In this document: piece after piece, positions 41,081 through 49,319 of the stretch
Position numbering within the stretch: position 1 is the first letter of the stretch
How the letters are laid out: each line of letters opens with the position of its first letter
Source: DASVRA01 sp036388855
GTDB taxonomy: Bacteria > Pseudomonadota > Alphaproteobacteria > Caulobacterales > Caulobacteraceae
Direction of reading: 5' to 3'
Assembly: GCA_036388855.1 (NCBI GenBank)
Contig: DASVRA010000001.1
Coordinates: 1 to 54,500 of the forward strand
Length of the DNA stretch: 54,500 bases
The notes under the pieces: model-generated
Seen by the model: only the letters and a program-made list of their open reading frames with translations
What the model was told of the DNA's origin: nothing
Database searches by the model: none
Position numbers and translations under genes: made by a program

Positions 41081-42544
41081 CTAGCGGCCCGCCAGCGCCT
41101 CCAGGTCGCGCAGGACCGCCGGGATCAGGACGGGAATGTCCTCGGCGGTGAGGCCGGGGCCGAACTTGCAGGCGGCGGAGGCGTGGAACCAGACGCCGGC
41201 GCAGGCGGCCTCCCAAGGGGGCATCTTCGTCGCGAGCAAGCCGCCGATCAGGCCGGCGAGCACATCGCCCGAACCGGCGGTGGCGAGCCAGGGGCTGGTC
41301 GTGGTGTTCACCGCCGCGCGGCCGTCGGGGGCGGCGACCACGGTGTCAGGACCCTTGAGCACGACCACGGCGCCGGAGCGCCGGCTGGCCTCGCGTGCCG
41401 CCTCGATGCGTGTGGGGCTCCGCTTCAGCAGGCCGGGGAACAGGCGCTCGAATTCGCCCGTGTGGGGGGTGAGGATGTCGCGGTCGTCTAGCAGGGCGAA
41501 CAGGTCTTCGGGCTGGTCCTTGAACATGGTGATGGCGTCGGCGTCCACGAGCAGGGCCGCGTCGGTGCGCGAGAGCGCGCGCACGTTCTCCACCGTCTGC
41601 TCATCGAGACCGGCGGCCGGGCCGATGATCATGGCGTCCATCTCGCGGGCGTGGCGTTCGATCTCGGCCGAGCCATCGAAGGTCTTGAGCATGACGGCTT
41701 CGAGGTGGGTGGCGATGATCGGGGCGGCTTCGGCCGAGGCGTAGAGGCGGACGGTGCCGGCGAGCCTAAGTCCCGCCCGGGCCGCCAGCCGCGCCGCGCC
41801 GGTGTCGAAAATTTTGCCCGCGACGACGCCGAGGCGGCCGCGGGAGTGCTTGTGGGCCTCCACTTGAGGCCAGGGGAAGTGGTCGAGCCAGAGCTCGGGA
41901 CGGTTCTCGAACAGGGCGGCGCCTTGCGGCGGGGCGAGACCGATATCGGCGACCACTACCTCTCCGCAGTAGCCGCGGGCGGGGACGAGGACGTGCGCGG
42001 GCTTCTTGCGGTGGAAGGTGACGGTGAGGGTGCAGCGGGGGGCGTACTCCAGCGGCTCGGCAGCGTCGCCGGGGAGGCCGGAAGGGAGGTCGACGGCGAC
42101 GATGGGCGTCTGGGCTTCGGCCTGGCGCAGGAGGACCTGGAGCTCGGGGACGAGGGGCTTGGACAGGCCGGCGCCGAAGAGGGCGTCCACGACCAGGGCG
42201 GCGCCGTCGAGGGCGGCGTGTTCGAGCGGGACGGTTTCGCCGCGCCAGTCGGCGAAGGCCAGCGCCGCGTCTCCGCGCAGCGCTTCGGCTTTGCCCAATG
42301 CGGCGCAGCGGACCGGCCAGCCCGCCTCGGCCAGATGCCGAGCCGCCACATAGCCATCGCCGCCGTTGTTGCCTGGACCGCAGAGCACAACAGTCGGACG
42401 AGGCGACCAGCGGGCGGTGATCGTCTCCGTAACCGCCCGGCCAGCCCGCTCCATCAGTTCCCGCCCCGGCGTGCCGCCGGCGATGGCGGCGCGGTCGGCG
42501 GCGGCGATCTCCGCGATGGTCAGGATTTCCAGCGGTTCGGCCAT
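41081..42544 (-). CDS. nnr: Bifunctional NAD(P)H-hydrate epimerase/dehydratase
   Basis: The 487-residue enzyme repairs hydrated NAD(P)H. The N-terminal YjeF-type epimerase domain (about 1-215) has LCGPGNNGGDGYVAARHL near 54-71 and VVDALFGAGLSKP. The C-terminal carbohydrate-kinase-like ADP-dependent dehydratase domain (about 225-485) has HKHSRGRLGVVAGK, LTPHTGEFERLFPG, VVLKGPDTVVAAPDG and the nucleotide/catalytic loop TSPWLATAGSGDVLAGLIGG. Both activities act on damaged cofactor in the cytosol. It is divergent from glnB, sharing a 159-base intergenic region, and converges with the glycosyltransferase gene. Confidence 0.96.
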   Translation of the reverse strand: MAEPLEILTIAEIAAADRAAIAGGTPGRELMERAGRAVTETITARWSPRPTVVLCGPGNNGGDGYVAARHLAEAGWPVRCAALGKAEALRGDAALAFADWRGETVPLEHAALDGAALVVDALFGAGLSKPLVPELQVLLRQAEAQTPIVAVDLPSGLPGDAAEPLEYAPRCTLTVTFHRKKPAHVLVPARGYCGEVVVADIGLAPPQGAALFENRPELWLDHFPWPQVEAHKHSRGRLGVVAGKIFDTGAARLAARAGLRLAGTVRLYASAEAAPIIATHLEAVMLKTFDGSAEIERHAREMDAMIIGPAAGLDEQTVENVRALSRTDAALLVDADAITMFKDQPEDLFALLDDRDILTPHTGEFERLFPGLLKRSPTRIEAAREASRRSGAVVVLKGPDTVVAAPDGRAAVNTTTSPWLATAGSGDVLAGLIGGLLATKMPPWEAACAGVWFHASAACKFGPGLTAEDIPVLIPAVLRDLEALAGR

Positions 42545-42703
42545 GCGCGCGCAGCCTTAGGCGAACTCCGTCCACGGTTCATCCCGCACTGCGGCAAAAA
42601 ATCCACTGGAATTGCGTGGCGGGGTGCTGGCGCTCCGCGCTATTGGCGCGACAATCCTTAACGCCGGTTAACCCCCGCCCGATTCGAGAGGCCGCCGCCC
42701 GCG

Positions 42704-43042
42704 ATGAAAAAGGTCGAGGCGATCATCAAGCCCTACAAGCTCGACGAGGTGAAGGAGGCGCTGCAGGAGCAGGGCGTCCAGGGGATGACCGTCTCGGAGG
42801 TCAAGGGCTACGGGCGCCAGAAGGGGCACACCGAGCTCTACCGGGGCGCCGAATACGTCATCGACTTCCTGCCCAAGATCAAGATCGAGCTGATCGTGCG
42901 CGACGACCAGCTCGACGCCATCCTCGAGGCGATCACCGCCGCCGCTCGCACGGGCAAGATCGGCGACGGCAAGATCTTCGTCTCGCCGGTCGAGGAGGTG
43001 ATCCGCATCCGCACCGGCGAGACCGGGCCGCACGCTGTCTGA
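42704..43042 (+). CDS. glnB: Nitrogen regulatory protein PII (GlnB)
   Basis: The 112-residue PII protein senses 2-oxoglutarate, ATP/ADP and, through uridylylation, glutamine. The T-loop (YGRQKGHTELYRGAEYVIDF) includes Tyr51, the uridylylation site. The B- and C-loops are TGKIGDGKIFV and IRIRTGE. It controls GlnE and NtrB, and so glutamine synthetase activity and expression. glnA follows 41 bases downstream, the common alphaproteobacterial glnBA order, so they are probably co-transcribed. TTAA-N6-TTAA lies upstream at 42658-42671; no convincing sigma-54 site was found. Confidence 0.97.
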   Translation: MKKVEAIIKPYKLDEVKEALQEQGVQGMTVSEVKGYGRQKGHTELYRGAEYVIDFLPKIKIELIVRDDQLDAILEAITAAARTGKIGDGKIFVSPVEEVIRIRTGETGPHAV

Positions 43043-43083
43043 ACCCCCTTCCCTCCTCCACTCCTGACCGAGAGCCGCACCCC

Positions 43084-44490
43084 ATGAAAGCCGACGACAT
43101 CCTGAAGATGATCAAGGAGAAGGAGGTCGCCTACGTCGACGCCCGCTTCACCGACATCCGGGGCAAGCTGCAGCACGTCACCTTCGACCTGGGGCTGGTG
43201 GACGAGGAGTTCCTCACCGACGGGACGATGTTCGACGGCTCCTCGATCGCGGGATGGAAGGCGATCAATGAGAGCGACATGAAGCTGCGGCCGGACCTGG
43301 CCTCGGCGCACATCGACCCGTTTTACCAGCAGACCACGCTCGCCTTGTTCTGCGACGTGCTGAACCCCGACACCGACGAGCCCTACAACCGCGACCCGCG
43401 GGGCATCGCGCGACGGGCGCTGGCCTACGTGCAGTCCTCGGGGGTGGGCGACCAGGTCTATTTCGGGCCAGAGGCCGAGTTCTTCGTCTTCGACGACGTG
43501 CGCTGGACCACCAATGCGCACAACACCGGCTACGCCTTCGACTCGATCGAGCTGCCGGCCAACACCGGCAAGACCTACCCCGAAGGCAACATGGGCCACC
43601 GCCCGGGGCCCAAGGGCGGCTACTTCCCGGTCAACCCCGTGGATTCAAGCCAGGATCTGCGGGGCGAGATGCTGCAGGTGATGAACGAGCTCGGCATGGA
43701 GCCGGAGAAGCACCACCACGAGGTGGCGCCGGCGCAGCACGAGCTGGGGCTGAAGTTCTCCGATTTGATGACCATGGCCGACCGGATGCAGCTGTATAAG
43801 TACGTGATCCACAACGTCGCGGCGGCCTACGGCAAGACCGCCACCTTCATGGCCAAGCCGATGTTCGGCGACAACGGCTCGGGCATGCACTGCCATCAGT
43901 CGATCTGGCGCGGCGGCAAGCCGCTGTTCGCCGGCGACAAGTACGCGGGGCTGTCGGAGATGTGCCTGTGGTACATCGGCGGGATCATCAAGCACGCCCG
44001 CGCGATCAATGCCTTCGCCAACTCGACGACCAATTCGTACAAGCGCCTGGTGCCGGGGTACGAGGCGCCGGTGAAGCTGGCCTACTCGGCGCGCAACCGC
44101 TCCGCCTCCATCCGCATCCCCCACGTCACTAGCCCGAAGGCCAAGCGGCTCGAGGTCCGCTTTCCCGACGCCATGGGCAACCCCTACCTGACCTTCGTGG
44201 CGCTGCTGATGGCGGGGCTGGACGGCATCGAGAACCGGCTCGACCCGGGCGGTCCGATGGACAAAAACCTCTACGACCTGCCCCCGCGCGAGCAGAAGCG
44301 AGTGCCGGAGGTGTGCGGCTCCCTGCGCGAGGCCCTCGACAACCTCGACCGCGACCGCGCCTTTTTGAAGAAGGGCGGGGTCATGGATGACGACTTCATC
44401 GACAGCTACATCGAGCTGAAGTCGGAAGAGGTCGCGCGGCTCCAACTCCACCCGCACCCGGTGGAGTTCGATATGTATTACAACTGTTAA
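43084..44490 (+). CDS. glnA: Glutamine synthetase type I
   Basis: The 468-residue dodecameric enzyme makes glutamine from glutamate, ammonia and ATP. Family motifs include FDGSSIAGWKAINESDM, the metal site GPEAEFFVFDDV, NELGMEPEKHHHEVAPAQHE, the ATP-binding KPMFGDNGSGMHCHQSIW and NRSASIRIP. Tyr397 in NLYDLPP is the adenylylation site used by GlnE. The frame is open far upstream, but the ATG at 43084 gives the standard start. A small GC hairpin overlaps the stop codon. The next gene is more than 200 bases downstream, so glnBA seems to end here. Confidence 0.97.
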   Translation: MKADDILKMIKEKEVAYVDARFTDIRGKLQHVTFDLGLVDEEFLTDGTMFDGSSIAGWKAINESDMKLRPDLASAHIDPFYQQTTLALFCDVLNPDTDEPYNRDPRGIARRALAYVQSSGVGDQVYFGPEAEFFVFDDVRWTTNAHNTGYAFDSIELPANTGKTYPEGNMGHRPGPKGGYFPVNPVDSSQDLRGEMLQVMNELGMEPEKHHHEVAPAQHELGLKFSDLMTMADRMQLYKYVIHNVAAAYGKTATFMAKPMFGDNGSGMHCHQSIWRGGKPLFAGDKYAGLSEMCLWYIGGIIKHARAINAFANSTTNSYKRLVPGYEAPVKLAYSARNRSASIRIPHVTSPKAKRLEVRFPDAMGNPYLTFVALLMAGLDGIENRLDPGGPMDKNLYDLPPREQKRVPEVCGSLREALDNLDRDRAFLKKGGVMDDDFIDSYIELKSEEVARLQLHPHPVEFDMYYNC

Positions 44491-44506
44491 CGCCGCTGAC
44501 GGCGTT
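44489..44506 (+). terminator. Weak hairpin at the end of glnA
   Basis: AACGCCG (44489-44495), a CTGA loop and CGGCGTT (44500-44506) form a seven-base-pair hairpin that starts within the glnA stop codon. No T run follows, so termination by this element alone is doubtful. Confidence 0.3.
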
Positions 44507-44577
44507 CAGACTGGCCGGCGTCCACGTGGCGTTCCCTATCGGGTTCCACCCCGAGGGGGGACCGAAGGGCGATGCAT

Positions 44578-44597
44578 GTGCTCATTATCTTGAGCAC
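44578..44597. promoter_or_regulatory. Dyad operator candidate upstream of the aminotransferase
   Basis: GTGCTCA-N6-TGAGCAC is a perfect seven-base inverted repeat with an AT-rich centre in the 212-base gap between glnA and the aminotransferase gene. The shape suits a dimeric regulator of the Lrp/AsnC, GntR or TetR kind. No regulator gene is nearby in the window. It lies about 105 bases before the ATG at 44703. No clear -35/-10 pair was found beside it. Confidence 0.45.
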
Positions 44598-44702
44598 CTG
44601 TGCTGCTGCGTCCAGCCTTCTCAACGGCTTGGCCTGCGACAAGAAACAGGGTTGCCGATTGCGGCCGTTGCTCCGCCTAATCCCGGAGAAGAGGGGCGAC
44701 GC

Positions 44703-46019
44703 ATGACCACGCAGGCAGTGGACGACTTGGCGCCGTTCTGGATGCCGTTCACGGCCAACCGCGAGTTCAAGGCGGCGCCGCGGCTGCTCGCGCGCGCGGA
44801 GGGGATGCACTACTACACGCCCGAGGGGCGCGCGGTGCTCGACGGCACGGCCGGGCTGTGGTGCGTCAACGCCGGGCATGGGCGCCGCCCGATCGTCGAG
44901 GCGATCCAGCGGCAGGCGGAGGTGCTGGACTACGCCCCGCCGTTCCAGATGGGACATCCGCTGGCGTTCGAGCTGGCGCGGCGTCTGGGCGGGGTGTTCC
45001 CGGCGCCGATCAACCGGGTGTTCTTCTCCAACAGCGGTTCGGAGGCGGTGGACAGCGCGCTGAAGATCGCGCTCGCCTACCACCGGGCGCGGGGGGCGGA
45101 GGGGCGCACCCACTTGGTGGGGCGGCAGAAGGCCTACCACGGAGTCAACTTCGGCGGCATCTCGGTGGGCGGCCTGGAGAACAACCGGCGCGGCTTCGTC
45201 ACCTTGCCAGACGTGCACCACCTGCCCCACACCTTCAGCCTCGAGCACGCCGCCTTTTCGCGGGGGCAGCCGGCGTGGGGCGGCCATCTTGCCGACGAGC
45301 TGGAGCGGCTGGTCGAGGCGCAGGGGGCGGAGCGGATCGCGGCGGTGATCGTGGAGCCGATGGCGGGCTCGGCCGGGGTGCTGGTCCCGCCGGTGGGATA
45401 CCTGGAGCGGCTGCGGGAAATCACCGCGCGACACGGAATCCTGCTGATCTTCGACGAGGTGATCACCGGGTTCGGGCGGCTGGGCGCGGCCACGGCCTCG
45501 GAGGCGCTGGGGGTGACGCCGGACATGATCACGTGCGCCAAGGGGCTGACCAACGGCGCCGTGCCGATGGGGGCGGTGGGGGTGCGCGAGGAGATCTACG
45601 AGGCCATCGTCGGCGGCGCGTCGGGCGGGATCGAGCTGTTCCACGGTTATACTTACTCTGGCCACCCGCTGGCGGCGGCCGCGGGGCTGGCGGCGCTGGA
45701 CGTCTACCGGGCGGAAGGGCTGTTCGGGCGGGCGCGGGAGCTCGCCCCGCTGTGGGAGGACGCGGTGCATTCGCTGCGCGGCTCGCCACACGTGATCGAC
45801 ATCCGCAACCTTGGGCTGGTGGCGGGGATCGAGCTTGAGCCTAGGCTGGGGGCGCCGGGGCGCAGGGGGTTCGAGGTGTTCAGGGCCTGTTTCGACGAGG
45901 GGCTGCTGATCCGGGTGACCGGCGACATCATCGCGCTGTCGCCGCCGCTGATCGTCACGCCCGACCAGATCAACGAAATTGTCGACCGCATCGCCGACGT
46001 ATTGAGGCGCACCGCTTAA
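44703..46019 (+). CDS. Class III omega-aminotransferase (beta-alanine:pyruvate type)
   Basis: The 438-residue PLP enzyme moves the terminal amino group of an omega-amino acid or amine to pyruvate or a similar acceptor. It starts FWMPFTANREFKAAPR and has the PLP lysine K280 (TCAKGLTNGAVPMGAV), FFSNSGSEAVDSALKIAL, VGRQKAYHGVNFGG and LLIFDEVITGFGRLG, the layout of beta-alanine:pyruvate aminotransferases. The open frame begins upstream, but the ATG at 44703 has GAGGGG at good spacing. Its stop lies 24 bases before the TonB-dependent receptor, suggesting a joint catabolic role; the amine substrate is unknown. Confidence 0.88.
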   Translation: MTTQAVDDLAPFWMPFTANREFKAAPRLLARAEGMHYYTPEGRAVLDGTAGLWCVNAGHGRRPIVEAIQRQAEVLDYAPPFQMGHPLAFELARRLGGVFPAPINRVFFSNSGSEAVDSALKIALAYHRARGAEGRTHLVGRQKAYHGVNFGGISVGGLENNRRGFVTLPDVHHLPHTFSLEHAAFSRGQPAWGGHLADELERLVEAQGAERIAAVIVEPMAGSAGVLVPPVGYLERLREITARHGILLIFDEVITGFGRLGAATASEALGVTPDMITCAKGLTNGAVPMGAVGVREEIYEAIVGGASGGIELFHGYTYSGHPLAAAAGLAALDVYRAEGLFGRARELAPLWEDAVHSLRGSPHVIDIRNLGLVAGIELEPRLGAPGRRGFEVFRACFDEGLLIRVTGDIIALSPPLIVTPDQINEIVDRIADVLRRTA

Positions 46020-46043
46020 GCCGGGCGCGAGGGGGAGAAGACC

Positions 46044-48263
46044 ATGAAGAACCTGATGATCGGCACGGCCATGGGCGCGGTGCTGGCGGCGATGGCTCCG
46101 GCGGCGTTCGCGCAGAGCACCGCGCCTGGCCGCACCGACAGCGGCGAGGGCGCCAGCGTGGAGGCGGTGGTGGTCACCGCCCAGCGGCGCGAGCAGCTGG
46201 CCCAGGACGTGGGCATTTCGCTCAGCGTGCTGAGCGGCGAAGACTTGGCGCGCCAGGGCGTGACCAACGTCAACCAGCTGCAGAACACCACGCCTAACCT
46301 GGAGGTGGAGCCGGCGTTCGGCAGCGGCCAGCCGCAGTTCCGCATCCGCGGCGTCGGCTTCCAGGACTACGCCGCCAACAACTCGCCCACCGTCGGCATC
46401 TATGTGAACGAGGTCGCCTATCCGATCCCTGTCATGACCCAGGGCATGCTGTTCGACATCGACCGGGTCGAGGTGCTGCGCGGGCCTCAGGGGACGCTCT
46501 ACGGCCGCAACACCACCGGCGGCGCGATCAACTTTATCACCGGACGCCCCACCGCCGACCTGCAGGGCCAGATCGAGGCGGAGTACGGCACCTTCAACCT
46601 GTTCCGCAGCGAGGGCTACATCTCCGGCCCGCTAGCCGAGAACGTCCAGGGCCGCCTGGCCTATGGTCTCGAGGAGGGCGGGGGATTCCAGTACAACCGG
46701 GTGACCGGCGAGGAGCTGGGTGACGCCGACCGTATCGGGGTGCGCGGGCAGCTAGCCTTCCAGCCCACGCAGAACCTCGACGTGCGCGTGGATGTGCATG
46801 GCGCGCGTGATCATTCCGAGGCGGTCGGGCTCTACCTGTTCCGCCCGTTCCAGACCACCGCGACCATCCCCGGCTTCGGGCCGCTGATCCCGGCCGACGT
46901 GGACCACCGCGCGACGGGATGGGGGCTGCGTCCGGGCTTCGCCGCCGAGATCGGCGAGTCGCCCGACCGCAAGCCTGGGCGCCAGAACGAGACCTGGGGA
47001 GGGGCGCTGTTCGTCAACTACGACCTGCCGGCGGCGCGGCTGACTAGCATCACCAGCTACGACCACATGGACCGCAACGAGGTGGGCGACTGGGACGCCA
47101 CCCAGTTCGCCGAGTCCGACACGTTCTGGAAGGGTGACGAGCGGGTGTTCTCGCAGGAGCTGCGGCTGAGTTCGAACGGGGAGGGGCGGTTCCGCTGGCT
47201 GGCGGGACTCTATTATTCGCGGCAGGAGCAAGACGAGGTCTACCGCTCAGACTTCACCAACGTGTTCTTCATCTCGGCCCACGTCGAGTATTCGCAGGAA
47301 GTGGAGTCTTTGAGCGGCTACGGCCAGGCTGAGTTCGACCTGACCGACCAGCTGACCCTGCTGGGCGGCCTGCGTTACGAGCACGAGAGCCGCAAGCTGA
47401 TCGACTTCCGCAGCGAATTCGGGGGCGCGGTCGCCCTGCCTGGTGTCGACGAGGAAACCTCGATGACGCCCCTCACCGGCAAGGCCGAACTGGACTGGAA
47501 ACCGAACGAAGATGTGCTGATCTATGCCTCCTGGAGCAAAGGCGTGAAATCTGGCGGTTTCACCGCCTACAATTCCGGCAACGAAAGCGGTATTGAACCT
47601 TTCCAGGAGGAAAAGCTCTACGCTACTGAAGTTGGTTTCAAGACAAACCCGACGCGGCAATTGCAGTTCAACGGGGCGGCGTATTACTATGACTATAGGG
47701 ACCAGCAGGTCTTGTCGGTGGTGTGTACCGCCAACGGGCCGGTGGGCAAGTTCGCCAATGCGAAGAAGTCGGAGATCCACGGGGCGGAGCTGGAGCTGAT
47801 TTGGCAGCCGACAGGGGGCCTGCGGATTTCGCAGAACGGCAGCTGGAAGAAGGGTGAGTTCAAGGAGTTTCAGGATGTCGATGTGACCGCCTGCCAATTG
47901 GGCCAGGGCACGGTGTTCATCGACCGCTCCGGCCAATCGATCAAGTTCCCGGAGTGGAGCTACGGCGGCCAAATCTCCTACGACTGGGACATGGCCGGTT
48001 TCCACTGGTCGGCCGAGACCGACTATAGTTTCCACGACGATTATCCGTCGTGGCTGGGGACCAAGTACGACGTGGCCGACTACTGGCTGGTCAATGCCTC
48101 GGCGACCTTCGGGCCGCAGGGCGGGCCGTGGACGCTGGGCGTGTTCGCGCGCAACCTGTTCGACGAGGAGTACGACCTGACGCGCAACTTCTTCGTCTTC
48201 GCCGACATCGCCCAGACCGGCACGCCACGTACCATCGGCGCACGCGCCAGCTACAGCTTCTGA
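46044..48263 (+). CDS. TonB-dependent outer-membrane receptor
   Basis: The 739-residue protein starts with a signal peptide (MKNLMIGTAMGAVLAAMAPAAFA, cleavage after residue 23), a TonB-box-like segment EAVVVTAQRR (40-49), a plug domain (about 50-165; FRIRGVGFQDYAANN, VEVLRGPQGTLYGRNTTGGAINF) and a 22-strand barrel ending in an aromatic terminus (IGARASYSF). It takes up a ligand across the outer membrane using the proton-motive force. It belongs to the broad catabolic type common in Caulobacteraceae rather than a clear siderophore receptor. Linked aminotransferase and ABC genes suggest an amine- or peptide-like nutrient. Its ribosome-binding site is GGGAG before the ATG. Confidence 0.93.
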   Translation: MKNLMIGTAMGAVLAAMAPAAFAQSTAPGRTDSGEGASVEAVVVTAQRREQLAQDVGISLSVLSGEDLARQGVTNVNQLQNTTPNLEVEPAFGSGQPQFRIRGVGFQDYAANNSPTVGIYVNEVAYPIPVMTQGMLFDIDRVEVLRGPQGTLYGRNTTGGAINFITGRPTADLQGQIEAEYGTFNLFRSEGYISGPLAENVQGRLAYGLEEGGGFQYNRVTGEELGDADRIGVRGQLAFQPTQNLDVRVDVHGARDHSEAVGLYLFRPFQTTATIPGFGPLIPADVDHRATGWGLRPGFAAEIGESPDRKPGRQNETWGGALFVNYDLPAARLTSITSYDHMDRNEVGDWDATQFAESDTFWKGDERVFSQELRLSSNGEGRFRWLAGLYYSRQEQDEVYRSDFTNVFFISAHVEYSQEVESLSGYGQAEFDLTDQLTLLGGLRYEHESRKLIDFRSEFGGAVALPGVDEETSMTPLTGKAELDWKPNEDVLIYASWSKGVKSGGFTAYNSGNESGIEPFQEEKLYATEVGFKTNPTRQLQFNGAAYYYDYRDQQVLSVVCTANGPVGKFANAKKSEIHGAELELIWQPTGGLRISQNGSWKKGEFKEFQDVDVTACQLGQGTVFIDRSGQSIKFPEWSYGGQISYDWDMAGFHWSAETDYSFHDDYPSWLGTKYDVADYWLVNASATFGPQGGPWTLGVFARNLFDEEYDLTRNFFVFADIAQTGTPRTIGARASYSF

Positions 48264-48316
48264 GCGGCGGGGGAGGGATGACTTCTCCTGCTTGCTGAGG
48301 GGTTCGGAGGACGCGG

Positions 48317-49315
48317 TTGAGGACGCTGGCGAAGGTGATCGTGTGGACCGCCGTCGTGGTGCTTGCGCTGGTCGCGGTCGGCTGGCTGGCGCTGCGGCGG
48401 CCTGACATCTCCTATGCGGAACTGGAGAAACGGCACGCCACCCCAGCCTCGCGCTACGCCGATCTGCCGGGAGGGATACGCGTCCACTACCAGGATGTCG
48501 GCGGCCCGGGCCGGCCCACGGTGGTGCTGGTGCACGGCTATGGCGACTCGTTCTTGACCTGGGAGCGGGTGGTGCAACGGCTAAGCCCACGCTTTCGGGT
48601 CATCGCGCTGGATTTGCCGGGGCATGGGCTGACCCGGGCGCCGGCGAATTTCGTCGCGGCGTCGGACAACTACGTGCCGGTGCTGGAGGCGTTCGCTGCC
48701 AAGGCGGGCCTGCAGCGCTTCACCCTGGCCGGCAATTCGCTCGGCGGCGGCGTGGCCTGGCAGTACGCGCTCGCGCATCCCGAGCGGGTTTCGGGGCTGG
48801 TGCTGGTGGACGCCGCCGGCTGGCCGGACGAGACGCTGAAGTCGCCGCCGTTGGCGTTCCGCATCCTGATGAGCGAGCCCGGACGTTGGTGGCTCAAGCA
48901 CATGGAGACGCGGCCGATCACCGGGCCCGCGCTGCAGATGGATTTCCACGATCCGAAGCTGGCGACGCCGCCATTCGTGCGGCGCTGGGTGGAGGTGCAG
49001 CGGGCGCCGGGCCACCGCGACATCCTGATGTCGCTGACCGGCGGGCCGAACTCCGTGGCCACGGCGGAGCGGCTCGGGCGGATCAAGGCGCCGACGCTGG
49101 TGCTGCACGGGGCCGACGACAGGATCATCGCCCCGGCCAGCGGACGGAAGTTCGCACAGGCGATCCCCGGCGCGAAGCTGGTGATCTACGAGAAGGTAGG
49201 CCACCTGCCGCAGTGGGAAGTTCCGGACCGCCTGGCCGCCGACATCGCCGGCTTCATGAACGGCCGGGCCGCCCCGGTGGGGGCAGGGGAGGGGCGGACC
49301 CAGCCCGCCGCCTGA
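48317..49315 (+). CDS. Membrane-anchored alpha/beta-hydrolase
   Basis: The 332-residue protein has an N-terminal hydrophobic anchor or signal (about 5-27, KVIVWTAVVVLALVAVGWLAL) and a complete alpha/beta-hydrolase fold: oxyanion VLVHGYGDS (70-78), nucleophile S141 in LAGNSLGGGVA, Asp in VLHGADDRI and His in KVGHLPQWE. It is probably a periplasmic esterase, lipase or C-C hydrolase. The TTG start at 48317 has GGAGG six bases upstream, the best start of the frame. It follows the TonB-dependent receptor by 53 bases and precedes the TTC38-like gene by four, so it may cleave the imported compound in the periplasm. Confidence 0.88.
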   Translation: MRTLAKVIVWTAVVVLALVAVGWLALRRPDISYAELEKRHATPASRYADLPGGIRVHYQDVGGPGRPTVVLVHGYGDSFLTWERVVQRLSPRFRVIALDLPGHGLTRAPANFVAASDNYVPVLEAFAAKAGLQRFTLAGNSLGGGVAWQYALAHPERVSGLVLVDAAGWPDETLKSPPLAFRILMSEPGRWWLKHMETRPITGPALQMDFHDPKLATPPFVRRWVEVQRAPGHRDILMSLTGGPNSVATAERLGRIKAPTLVLHGADDRIIAPASGRKFAQAIPGAKLVIYEKVGHLPQWEVPDRLAADIAGFMNGRAAPVGAGEGRTQPAA

Positions 49316-49319
49316 ACCC

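Noticed and set aside
42640..42665. Sigma-54 promoter ahead of glnB
   Set aside because: TTGGCGCG is a fair -24 element, but the expected TTGC at -12 is absent.
44487..45791. 434-codon minus-strand frame opposite the aminotransferase
   Set aside because: Shadow of the aminotransferase gene, with an Arg/Pro/His-rich translation and no motif.
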